Assembly: GCA_039199225.1 (NCBI GenBank)
Contig: JBCCSZ010000039.1
Coordinates: forward strand, 1-34,907
DNA: 34,907 bases
Direction of reading: 5' to 3'
From: JBCCSZ01 sp039199225
GTDB taxonomy: Bacteria; Bacteroidota; Bacteroidia; Chitinophagales; Saprospiraceae
Position 1 is the first letter of the stretch. The number at the start of each line of letters is the position of its first letter. A program made the translations under genes and the position numbers. This document shows, one piece after another, positions 16,370 to 25,200 of this stretch. The notes below the pieces were generated by a model. The model did no database searches and had not been told where the DNA came from. It saw only the letters and a program-made list of their open reading frames with translations.

Positions 16370-17473
16370 ATGCTCGACAATTGGCTCAGTCCTTTAAAGC
16401 GGCGGCAATTTAGCAATTTTGAACATCTCTCCGACCATCAACTCGGTAAAAGAATCTCTATTTACACCGATGAGTTGCCCGATCTCTCCAAGGTAAAAAT
16501 TGCCCTGCTTGGCATCGGTACCAAAAGTGCCAATGCCGTACGCAAGTCTCTCTATACCCTCACCCATTCCTTTGGCAAGCTCGAAATAGCCGACCTCGGC
16601 AATGCCCGGAAGCAGGATACTTCTTTTTTGATTCCGGTGCTCAGCGAGCTGCTCGTCAGCGGTATTTTTCCCATAATCATTGGCGACCATCCCGGCCAAA
16701 CACTGGCCCAACACCTGGCTTATCAATCAAAACAACAGCTGACAAATCTCGTCCTGGTCGATGAAGCCGTCCCGCTGGCCGCTCCAACAGATGAACATCC
16801 AGCCCTGATGGACAATATCCTCGACAGCCGCAAACCCAAAATATTTAATCTGGCCGTGCTGGCCTACCAAAGCCACTTCGTTCCATCTACCACCATCGAT
16901 ACCCTGGAACAATACCACTTCGAACATTTTCGCCTGGGCCATATTCGAGACAACATAAAAGAAATAGAACCGCTCATTCGAGACGCCGATCTGTTGTCTT
17001 TCAACCTCAACAGCTTGCGCAGTTCTGAAGCTCCCGGCACCGCCCAACCAACACCTAGTGGATTGTTCATCGAAGAAGCCTGCCAAATCAGCCGCTACGC
17101 CGGCCTGAGCGACAAGTTGACTTCCATCGGATTTTATGGATACCGCCACGATCAGGACATCCGCTTGCAAACAGCAGGTGTCGTAGCACAAATGATCTGG
17201 TACTTCCTATTTGGCTATCACCAACGAAAGCAAGACTACCCCATCTCGACCGACGGACTGGTGGAATATGTTGTAGATTTGAAAAAATACGATTACCAAC
17301 TGACGTTTTGGAAGAGCTCAAAGAGTGGTAGGTGGTGGATGCAAATTCCGGTCAAAACCCAAAAGAAACACCAAAGGCATCGGCTCATCCCCTGTTCTTA
17401 CAGCGACTATCAACTCGCTTGCAAAAACGATCTACCGGACCGCTTGCTCAATGCATACAAAAGATTTGGATAA
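16370..17473 (+). CDS. Arginase/formimidoylglutamase-fold protein with altered metal site (probable pseudoenzyme)
   Basis: A 367-residue protein of the arginase (ureohydrolase) superfamily in its Bacteroidota form. The landmarks are in the right order: PIIIGDHPGQTLAQH (D106, H107), LVLVDEAVPL (about 127-136) where active enzymes have DAHxD, and LLSFNLNSLRSSEAPG (about 208-223) where they have SFDxDxxDPxxxPG. The last motif has N212 and N214 in place of the two metal-binding Asp, and the second has lost the His and second Asp. So it probably cannot hold the two manganese ions. The fold is still well kept, with GLFIEEACQISRYAG near 234-248 as in relatives. A start at TTG 16337 is open but the ATG gives the usual N-terminus LDNWLSPLKRRQF. 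Its stop is 3 bp from the murF stop on the other strand. Confidence 0.82.
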   Translation: MLDNWLSPLKRRQFSNFEHLSDHQLGKRISIYTDELPDLSKVKIALLGIGTKSANAVRKSLYTLTHSFGKLEIADLGNARKQDTSFLIPVLSELLVSGIFPIIIGDHPGQTLAQHLAYQSKQQLTNLVLVDEAVPLAAPTDEHPALMDNILDSRKPKIFNLAVLAYQSHFVPSTTIDTLEQYHFEHFRLGHIRDNIKEIEPLIRDADLLSFNLNSLRSSEAPGTAQPTPSGLFIEEACQISRYAGLSDKLTSIGFYGYRHDQDIRLQTAGVVAQMIWYFLFGYHQRKQDYPISTDGLVEYVVDLKKYDYQLTFWKSSKSGRWWMQIPVKTQKKHQRHRLIPCSYSDYQLACKNDLPDRLLNAYKRFG

Positions 17474-17476
17474 GCT

Positions 17477-18781
17477 TTAGTCCAATAGTTTTTCTAAGGC
17501 AATTTTACGGGACCCTTTCAACAATAAGGTGCTGTTTTCAATGGCCTGCTGGTCAAACCATTTTTTCAAATCAGCCGTGTTTTTGAAATACCGAATGTGG
17601 CTGTTCTTTTCTTCCGCTAACCCCTCAAACAATTCACCAACCAACCATAGGTCGTCGAAGTTATGCGATATGGCCTGCTGTAAAATCTTTTGATGTTCCG
17701 ACTGACTAAAATCACCTAACTCCAGCATATCTCCCAATACAGCAATTTTACAAGCAGCCTCCATCTTGGAAAAGTTGGACAGTGCTTGGGATACACTACT
17801 CGGGTTGGCATTGTAAGCATCCAAGACAAAGGTATTGCTGCCCTTTTGTAGGATTTGCGATCGGTTATTGGATGGCTCGTAGGATTCAATGGCTTGCTTG
17901 ATGGACAAAGGCGGTACTTTGAAATAGCGCCCAATCGTGATGGCTGTCATCACATTATTGAAATTGTACATGCCCATCAATTGACTGCCGACCTCTATCC
18001 GCTCGCCATCAAGGCTCATAAAGGCGGATCGAATGCTGGGATGGGTCTCTAGAAGTTGCGTCTCGTAGATTGGATTCTCCGGCAGAGGTGCTTCGCTTTT
18101 TTGGTACCAAAGCTGATTGGCTACTGGGCTTGCCAAGTCCTTTAACCATTTTTCATCTAGATTGACAAATGCCAATCCACGATCTTCTGCCAAATAGCGA
18201 TACAGCTCTGATTTTCCTTTTTTCACACCTTCGATGCCACCGAATCCTTCCAAATGCGCTTTACCGATATTGGTGATAATACCGTGGGTAGGCCGGGCAA
18301 TACGGCACAGCTCATCGATTTCCCCTTGATGATTGGCACCCATTTCAATCACTGCTACCTCTGTATCTGTAGGCATGTCCAACAGCGTCAGTGGCAGGCC
18401 GATGTGGTTGTTAAAATTGCCTTTGGTACAGTGGGTTCTGTAACGGCTGCTTAGTACTTCGCGGATCAGCTCTTTGGTAGTGGTCTTTCCATTGCTACCT
18501 GTGATTGCCAGTACCGGGATGATGAGTTGGGAACGATGGTGGGTCGCTAGTTGCTGTAGACATTTTAGGCTGTCGGCAACCAGAATTGTTTTGCCTTCAA
18601 CAGCATATTCCGGTCGATCGATGATGGCATAAGCCGCTCCTTTCGCCAAGGCGTCAGCCGCATACTCATTGCCATCGAAGCATTCTCCTCGCAAAGCGAT
18701 GAAAAGGCAGTTTGGCTGGATGTTCCGGCTATCGGTGGTTACGCCGGAGCAAGACTGATAAATTTCGTAGAGTTGTTCCAT
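17477..18781 (-). CDS. murF: UDP-N-acetylmuramoyl-tripeptide--D-alanyl-D-alanine ligase MurF
   Basis: A 434-residue Mur ligase that adds D-Ala-D-Ala to the UDP-MurNAc tripeptide, the last cytoplasmic step of peptidoglycan precursor synthesis. Signatures: substrate-binding VTTDSRNIQPNCLFIALRG (14-32), ATP-binding ITGSNGKTTTKEL (93-105), GNFNNHIGLPLTLL near 118, the metal-binding MGANHQGEI near 145, NIGKAHLEGFG near 172, and DAYNANPSS near 320. The ATG at 18779-18781 fits the family; the frame is open 18 codons further but that adds unrelated residues and overlaps the upstream terminator. It reads in the same direction as gldJ behind a strong terminator, and converges with the arginase-like gene. 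Confidence 0.96.
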   Translation of the reverse strand: MEQLYEIYQSCSGVTTDSRNIQPNCLFIALRGECFDGNEYAADALAKGAAYAIIDRPEYAVEGKTILVADSLKCLQQLATHHRSQLIIPVLAITGSNGKTTTKELIREVLSSRYRTHCTKGNFNNHIGLPLTLLDMPTDTEVAVIEMGANHQGEIDELCRIARPTHGIITNIGKAHLEGFGGIEGVKKGKSELYRYLAEDRGLAFVNLDEKWLKDLASPVANQLWYQKSEAPLPENPIYETQLLETHPSIRSAFMSLDGERIEVGSQLMGMYNFNNVMTAITIGRYFKVPPLSIKQAIESYEPSNNRSQILQKGSNTFVLDAYNANPSSVSQALSNFSKMEAACKIAVLGDMLELGDFSQSEHQKILQQAISHNFDDLWLVGELFEGLAEEKNSHIRYFKNTADLKKWFDQQAIENSTLLLKGSRKIALEKLLD

Positions 18782-18823
18782 TATAGAATGGCTAGTAACG
18801 CCAATTGGGACGCCATAATATGG

Positions 18824-18862
18824 AAAAGTCTCCACACTTCCGAAGAAATTGTGGAGACTTTT
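18824..18862 (-). terminator. Intrinsic terminator after gldJ
   Basis: AAAAGTCTCCACA (18824-18836) and TGTGGAGACTTTT (18850-18862) form a perfect 13-bp stem with a 13-nt loop. It lies 25 nt after the gldJ stop and before murF. Confidence 0.8.
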
Positions 18863-18887
18863 ATAATAATGGATTCAAATAAGTTTG

Positions 18888-20390
18888 CTATTTGTAGCGG
18901 CGCTTCACCTTGCGCTTCTTCGACTTGAAGTGGTTACCACTAGCATCTTCGTTGCCAGTCGGGCCACCCGTACGAGTCATAGCACATCGGAAGCCGATGG
19001 TACGATCCGCTTTGTCTTCTTCTTTGAAGCGGCGAGCACCTGGTGACAGCCAGAAAGCACGGTCGGCCCAAGAGCCTCCCTTGATTACTCTTGACTTATC
19101 ACTGATCAAGGTTGTCTTACCATAATCGTATAGTGCAAAAGATTCCTTATCACCATCCAGGTAGTTGTAAACCTGACCACGCTTGTAGTTCTCTCTGGAA
19201 GCAGCTTCGTCATCTTCTACGTAGCGGTAGCGGATGCGACCCAAGCTGTCCTTCTCGACTGGCGCACCGTTTTCATCCAATACCTTTGTTTGGAATTTGT
19301 TACCACGGAATGGATTGAGATCGTGATCGTCTCCACCTCTCAGCGTAGAACTGGTCAATGGACGGTAGAGGTCCATGGTCCACTCATTCACGTTACCAGC
19401 CATATTGTACAGACCGAAGTCATTAGGCAGATACTCTCTTACAGGCGATGGGATGTGTGCCTGGTCATTCAACTTACCGGCCATACCCATGTAATCACCA
19501 CGGCCTCTTTTGAAGTTGGCCAAGATTTGTCCTTGATATTTGTTGCGCTTTCCATAGCGGACGGTGTTGCCATTCCACGGATACAGGCGCTTATCTGTGA
19601 TTCGCTCGTCCTTTGCAGATGACTGGTTGCCAATCAAAGCCAAGGCCGCATATTCCCACTCAGCCTCTGTAGGCAAGCGGTAAGCTGGCAACAGAATACC
19701 ATCCTCGAAGCGAACGGCACGCTCTCCACCAGTTTTAAGGTCCTTCAAATTCTTTCTGACATCCCCCTGGTATTGTCCAACCAAGTAAGACTCTGTATTG
19801 AAGTTATCTTCATCCTTCTGCTCTGGGTTCGGGTTGAGGATACCTCTTTCAATGAGAATCATTTCGTTGACGCGATCCGTTCTCCACTTACAAAATTCGT
19901 TGGCCTGAATCCAGTTGACACCTACCACTGGGTAGTTGTCGTAAGAAGGGTGACGGAAATAAGTTTCAACAAAAGGTTCGTTGTATGCCAATTCTTCCCG
20001 CCATACGAGAGAATCTGGCAAAGCATTCATAAATACTTCAGGATAAGACTCTTTAAAGACTCGGTTGAGCCAGTAGAGATATTCGCGATAGTCAACATTG
20101 GCGACCTCAGTTTCGTCCATGTAGAATGAGGAAACAGTTACCCGTCGTGGAATCGCGTTCCAATCGAAAGTAACATCTTGGTCAGTAATACCCATTGTAA
20201 AGGTTCCCCCTTGAACCAGTACCAGGTTAGGCCCGGTAGCCTGCCCCTCGTAATCGAGCTTTTCATATCCGCCCCATTTTTGGTCGTTGTACTTCCAACC
20301 AGTGGTTGCAGAACGCTCTTTTTTGCTACAGGCGCTCAACACCAATAAAGAGAGGAAAAACAAAGAACCAATCTTCAGCAGTTTTTTCAT
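18888..20390 (-). CDS. gldJ: Gliding motility / T9SS lipoprotein GldJ
   Basis: A 500-residue lipoprotein: signal peptide with lipobox LSAC, lipidated C21. Next comes TGWKYNDQKWGGYEKLDYEGQATGPNLVLVQGGTFTMG, the GldJ-type entry into a formylglycine-generating-enzyme/sulfatase-modifying (SUMF1-like) domain that runs to about residue 480, with FYMDETEVANVDYREYLYW, YRLPTEAEWEYAA, NMAGNVNEWTMD and RVIKGGSWADRAFWLSPGARR. GldJ is required for gliding and for stability of the GldK/T9SS ring in Flavobacterium; it is not thought to be an enzyme. The protein ends in a very basic tail, KSKKRKVKRRYK. GldK is a close paralogue with the same domain; the ATGWKYND entry and the neighbourhood of porU/porV favour GldJ. 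It has its own full promoter and terminator. Confidence 0.92.
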   Translation of the reverse strand: MKKLLKIGSLFFLSLLVLSACSKKERSATTGWKYNDQKWGGYEKLDYEGQATGPNLVLVQGGTFTMGITDQDVTFDWNAIPRRVTVSSFYMDETEVANVDYREYLYWLNRVFKESYPEVFMNALPDSLVWREELAYNEPFVETYFRHPSYDNYPVVGVNWIQANEFCKWRTDRVNEMILIERGILNPNPEQKDEDNFNTESYLVGQYQGDVRKNLKDLKTGGERAVRFEDGILLPAYRLPTEAEWEYAALALIGNQSSAKDERITDKRLYPWNGNTVRYGKRNKYQGQILANFKRGRGDYMGMAGKLNDQAHIPSPVREYLPNDFGLYNMAGNVNEWTMDLYRPLTSSTLRGGDDHDLNPFRGNKFQTKVLDENGAPVEKDSLGRIRYRYVEDDEAASRENYKRGQVYNYLDGDKESFALYDYGKTTLISDKSRVIKGGSWADRAFWLSPGARRFKEEDKADRTIGFRCAMTRTGGPTGNEDASGNHFKSKKRKVKRRYK

Positions 20391-20432
20391 CTTTTAGAAG
20401 GATTTTTAATTGTTTTTTCGAAAAAAGACCAA

Positions 20433-20463
20433 CAAATATAGTTCAAAAAAAATGATTCCCAAA
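20433..20463 (-). promoter_or_regulatory. Bacteroidota-type promoter of gldJ
   Basis: On minus: TTTG (complement of 20460-20463), a 19-nt spacer, TATATTTG (complement of 20433-20440). Full match to the consensus; the leader to the ATG at 20390 is about 35-40 nt. It overlaps the start of the small plus-strand frame at 20452. Confidence 0.75.
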
Positions 20464-20667
20464 TTGACATTAGCTCAATTAGCTGAATTGAAGCAAAATC
20501 AATGCCTTTATTATAAGGCCGTTCAACAGAATACAAATGTCTGTTTTACGAGTACTTGGCAACAGATTGATAAATCCTTTAATATCAGAAGATATAGAAG
20601 GGTTTTGCTGGGTGAACTAAAAAAGTCTATCCCATCAGTTTTTACCAACTACCGAACTTTCAAATGA
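20452..20667 (+). CDS. Possible small protein, 71 aa, unknown
   Basis: An open frame from an ATG gives a 71-residue product with ordinary protein-like composition (start MIPKLTLAQLAELKQNQCLYY, basic middle SFNIRRYRRVLLGELKKS). It fills the gap between the divergent-looking gldJ start and the end of the PorP-like gene and is not the shadow of another gene. I recognise no family, see no signal peptide or promoter, and its first codons overlap the gldJ promoter, so it may be chance. Confidence 0.4.
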   Translation: MIPKLTLAQLAELKQNQCLYYKAVQQNTNVCFTSTWQQIDKSFNIRRYRRVLLGELKKSIPSVFTNYRTFK

Positions 20668-20691
20668 TTATGCTGTGTGGATTTGCGTCAA

Positions 20692-21696
20692 TTAGCGGAA
20701 CAGGTTAAGACAGTCATTGTAATCGACTTCATTGGGGCGTTCCAAGTTGATGATCAACGAAAACTCATGGCTTCCTCCGGAGCGGTTCAGTCCTAAACCG
20801 GAAATGGTCATATCGTAGCTGTAACCGATTTTGAAGGCTCCTTGTTGCACACCCGCCACAAAAATAACAGCATCGCCGTTGGTGAGGGTGTGTCGATACC
20901 AGACGCCACCATAGATATATCCCATCTTAATTAGCGATCCGGCGTTGAGTTGTCCGAAGTCTCCTTGCTTGACAAACATCACACTCGGGGATATAAACGA
21001 GTTGGTATTCCAATTATTGCCGAACGACAAAGGAATTTCAGCCCCTCCATGAAGGGTCAGTCGCATTGGAAGGCCCTCGTCCAGGTTTTCATTGATACCC
21101 AAAAAGGATTCACTGGGTGTATTGAGGTGTTTGATGGTAACACCACCATAAAAGTTGGAACTGTAGGCTAGTAAACCAGCAGATATATCTACATAAGTGT
21201 TATTCAAATTATCGGGGCGGACTTCCTCTGTCGGAAAAGGCGTACCACCAGGACTGATCGGACCAATCTCTGCGTCAATCTGGTCGAGAAAGATCAAGCG
21301 ATCCCAATCGAGGCGAGATTGCACCACACCACCCTCTGCACCAAACTTTAGAAAGAAATCTCTGTTAACTTGTAAGCGGTAGGAAAAAACTGCACTGGCT
21401 TTGTTGGTCTTCAATAAACCCTCCCCGGCATCATCTGACAATACCATCAAACCAAAACCTGTGTTGACTGTGGGGAAATACTGGGAATAAGCTGCAGAGT
21501 AAGTGACATAACTTCCCTGCAATGAAGGCCACTGGTTACGATAGTTGATCGAAATGTGCGGCCCCACAGTATTACCAGCAAAGGCCGGATTCAATTGAAT
21601 AGGCGCCGCATAAAATTGGCTGTAGATTGGGTCTTGTCCCTGTGCTGTAAAGTACAGAAGACAAAGAAGGACGAAGGTTAATATAGATTTTGGCAT
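20692..21696 (-). CDS. PorP/SprF-family type IX secretion membrane protein
   Basis: A 334-residue outer membrane protein. The signal peptide (about 1-20, ending TAQG) is followed by the family hallmark QDPIYSQFYAAPIQLNPAFAGN, then SINYRNQWPSLQGSYVTYSAAYSQYF and a series of amphipathic strands expected to form a barrel. The ending GLNRSGGSHEFSLIINLE is also typical. PorP/SprF proteins work with individual T9SS substrates, for example SprF with the adhesin SprB, and link them to the PorK/N/E complex. Bacteroidota genomes carry many copies, so which cargo it serves is unknown; no giant adhesin gene is next to it here. It lies between gldJ and porU. Confidence 0.92.
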   Translation of the reverse strand: MPKSILTFVLLCLLYFTAQGQDPIYSQFYAAPIQLNPAFAGNTVGPHISINYRNQWPSLQGSYVTYSAAYSQYFPTVNTGFGLMVLSDDAGEGLLKTNKASAVFSYRLQVNRDFFLKFGAEGGVVQSRLDWDRLIFLDQIDAEIGPISPGGTPFPTEEVRPDNLNNTYVDISAGLLAYSSNFYGGVTIKHLNTPSESFLGINENLDEGLPMRLTLHGGAEIPLSFGNNWNTNSFISPSVMFVKQGDFGQLNAGSLIKMGYIYGGVWYRHTLTNGDAVIFVAGVQQGAFKIGYSYDMTISGLGLNRSGGSHEFSLIINLERPNEVDYNDCLNLFR

Positions 21697-22243
21697 CTAA
21701 GCAGTCTTTCCGTAATCATTAAGGAATACTTTTTAACTCGAATTGCAATTCATGCAGTACCGCTTAAGTTGCGAATCAACTAACTATTAGAAACTTTTTA
21801 CATCGCAACAGTAGGCTCGATATTAAAAGCCTTTAAATTGGGGAATTGTTGTGAAACCATTGGCTTCTTTCAACTTACATGCCGACAAACCGACATTAAT
21901 TTTACTCAAGGCTTTCATTTCTTTGCCTAAATACAGGCAAAATTACAGCTCGGTTTTTTCAAAACAATGCTGTGAACAAAATGTCTTTGGTAAAGGGGTG
22001 ATTGAACAATATGTGTGTGGTCTTAACGTTTTTATAACACTTGAGTTAACGAAATGCTAAGAATTGTCGCCGGCTTGCCCTAATGCATTTTAAAGTGGCT
22101 GCATTTATAACGAGAATTGCTTGATTTTCGATATAAGTATGGAGGAAAACAAAGAAAGATACGTCTTGTAAAAGCATTTTCTTCCTTTCCTAATTTCCCA
22201 TTTGCCGATCAAAATATTATCAAAGCAAACACATTAACAAGAT
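21697..22243. other. 547-bp intergenic region upstream of porU and the PorP-like gene
   Basis: No convincing gene: a plus frame at 21851-22060 has skewed composition, no family resemblance and no promoter. The region is between divergent genes and so must hold their control signals, but I find no full TTTG-N19-TAnnTTTG promoter for either. A 12-bp palindrome lies at 21740-21751. Confidence 0.6.
21740..21751. repeat. Perfect 12-bp palindrome upstream of the PorP-like gene
   Basis: GAATTGCAATTC reads the same on both strands and lies 44 bp upstream of the PorP-like ATG. It could be an operator; a single short palindrome is weak evidence. Confidence 0.3.
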
Positions 22244-25200
22244 ATGAATAAATTATTTATCTTTCTGTTAGTAGTTTGTAGTTTCTTCTACACTTATGCA
22301 GATTCCCCCATTACCATCCAAAAGGAGCTAAACTGGGACAATGAGCTGGTTATCCACAATCCTACAGGCCAATTCGCCAAGGAAATTCTAGCTTTCGAAG
22401 GAGCTATATATAACGGTCTCCACCCAGAGGTACCATACGTTCTGGAAGTCATCCCTCTGACAACATTCAGCGATATAAGCGTCGAACTGGTCAAAGCAGA
22501 ATACGAACCTCTTCGGTATGTTCCAGAGGCTGCACGGCCACATATCAAAGAGCAAATCAGCTTTCAGAGTCGCATCGAAGACCATAGAAGAGCCCTTGTC
22601 GGAAAAGTAACCTTCGTACCAATCCGCCAGGTCGGACCAGGTCGCTATGAAAAACTGGTTCGCTACGAGCTTCGAGTACTTCCTACACCCAAATTGAACC
22701 CCAGCCCCCGCGGTGGCAACGGCGGAACCCTCGTATCAGTATTGGACGATGGTAGTATTTGGAAAATCGCTGTGACGGAAGAAGGTATCCATAAATTAGA
22801 CTACAATTTCCTCAAGGATCAGTTGAAAATGGACATTGACAACATCGATCCAAAGAAGATAAAGATATATGGCAATGGCGGTGGCGCACTCCCCGACCTC
22901 AACAGTGTCGAGCGCCAAGATGACCTGGCCGAAAATGCCATTCAGATCGTTGGAGAAGAAGATGGCAGCTTTGACAGCGGAGATTACATACTGTTCTATG
23001 CAGAAGGACCAGATAAATGGTACTTCAATAGCGCACGCCTCAGCTTCAGCCAGCCCAAAAACCCCTTTGACGATCGCAACTATTACTTTGTGAAAGTCAA
23101 TGCAGAAGATGGCTTACGAGTCAGTGACCAGGCTTCCTTATCCGCCACCAGTCATCAAACCAACACTTTTGATCACTACATACGCTTTGAAGAAGATCGA
23201 GTCAATATTCTCAATGAAGGAACTGGTACCCAAGGAACCGGCCAACGCTGGTATGGTGAATCTTTCAATACGACACGCGAAAGAACAAAAACCTTCGAAA
23301 TCCCCAATGTATTGACCGATCAAGAGGTCCAAGCCAAGGTGGTTATGGCCGCTAGAGGTAGTTCCAACTCTTCCTTTAGTATCTCTATTGGCAATACAAC
23401 CGTCAATAGCAATTCCATCAGTCGTGTGCAACTAGGGGACTCAGAGGCCATCCACGCCAGAACCGGAACAGCAGAAGGGCTCTTCAATATCGATGGTGAT
23501 CAGGTTGCACTGACCATTGCCTACCCACCGCGCGGCGATGGTACCAACGTGGGTTGGCTGGATTACATCGAGCTGAGTGCTCGCCGCCAACTCACCTATG
23601 TCGGCCCCCAAATGAAATTTCAGGATACTAAGACTTTGGTCCACAATTCCACGACCTTTCAGATGGGCAATGCCAATGACAATGTCGCCATCTGGGACAT
23701 CAGCGATCCCTTGGTACCGAAAAGGCAGCTGACCCAAGCCAGCGGTTCTTCTGTCTCCTTTGGAGTCAATAGCGAGGAAATCAAGCAATTCATTGCCTTT
23801 GAAGGCGGAGCTTCGCTGCTGACACCAGAGGCCGTCGGCACCGTCAGTAACCAAAATCTACACGGCATAGAGGAACTCGATATGCTGATTGTTTACCACC
23901 CAGAATTCGAAGAGGCAACACAAAAGCTGGCTGAACATCGCCAGAATTTCAGCAAACTGAATGTGGTAACTGCTAACATATTTGAGGTATACAATGAATT
24001 TTCTTCCGGTTCTCAGGACCCCACAGCCATCCGGGATATGGCCGCCTTGCTCTACGAACGTTCCAACAACTTCCGCTATTTACTGCTCATGGGTGATGGC
24101 TCGTTTGACTACAAAAATATTTATGGCCTGGCCAAAGAAGGAGAAGAGAAAAACTTTATTCCCATCTTTGAAACCCTGGAATCACTCGATCCCATTTTAG
24201 GCTTCCCGTCTGATGATTACTTTGCTATGCTCAGTCCCAACGAAGGTGCCAATCTCAGAGGTGGGCTGGACATTGCGGTCGGACGCCTCACGGTCAGAAC
24301 GCCCTCGGAAGCAATGGCAACGGTAGATAAGATAATCAAGTACGACAGTGATCCTACTTCACAGCGCGACTGGCGCAACCGAATCACCTTCGTGGCAGAT
24401 GACGAAGATGGCAACCTCCACCTGCGAGATGCCGATCGAATAGCAGTCAAGGTAGACACCACCTACAAGGACTTAAACCTCAATAAGATATACCTCGATG
24501 CCTATCAGCAGGAGTCTACTCCCGGTGGTGCGCGCTATCCACAGGCCCAGCAGGCCCTCAACCGCGATATGTTCCGAGGTGCATTGGTGGTCAATTACCT
24601 GGGGCATGGCGGGTCACGCGGTTGGGCGCAAGAAAGAGTTTTGACCATTGCAGACATCCTTTCCTGGAAGAATCAGAGCCAATTGCCCTTGTTTATCACT
24701 GCCACTTGCTCTTTCACGGGCTATGATGAACCATCCATCACAACGGCTGGAGAGGAAGCATTGCTCAACCGAGACGGAGGAGTGATTGGGCTGTTTACAA
24801 CCGTTCGGGCGGTCTACGCCTCTTCTAACTTCCAATTGACACGCTCTGTTTTCGACATCATTTTCGAGGACCCAGAGCTGCCGATCGGTGAAATATTGAT
24901 GCGTTCTAAAAACTCCAACTCTTCCGACAACAGCAATGCCCGCAAGTTTACCCTAATAGGCGATCCAGCCATGCGACTGGCACTGCCTCGGTATGGCGTC
25001 ACAACTACCGAGATCAATGGCCGCGACATTCAAACGGGTTATGTAGATACACTCCGAGCTTTACAAAAAGTGACGATCAAGGGCTTTGTCAATGGCAACA
25101 GTGGCCAAATGCTATCCGATTTCAACGGAAAGGTTTATCCCACCATTTTCGACAAACGAATTGTTGTGCGGACATTGGGACAGGACGAGCGCAGTAATCC

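Noticed and set aside
21851..22060. A 69-residue plus frame in the gap before porU
   Set aside because: No family, no promoter, skewed Cys/Phe content; probably chance.
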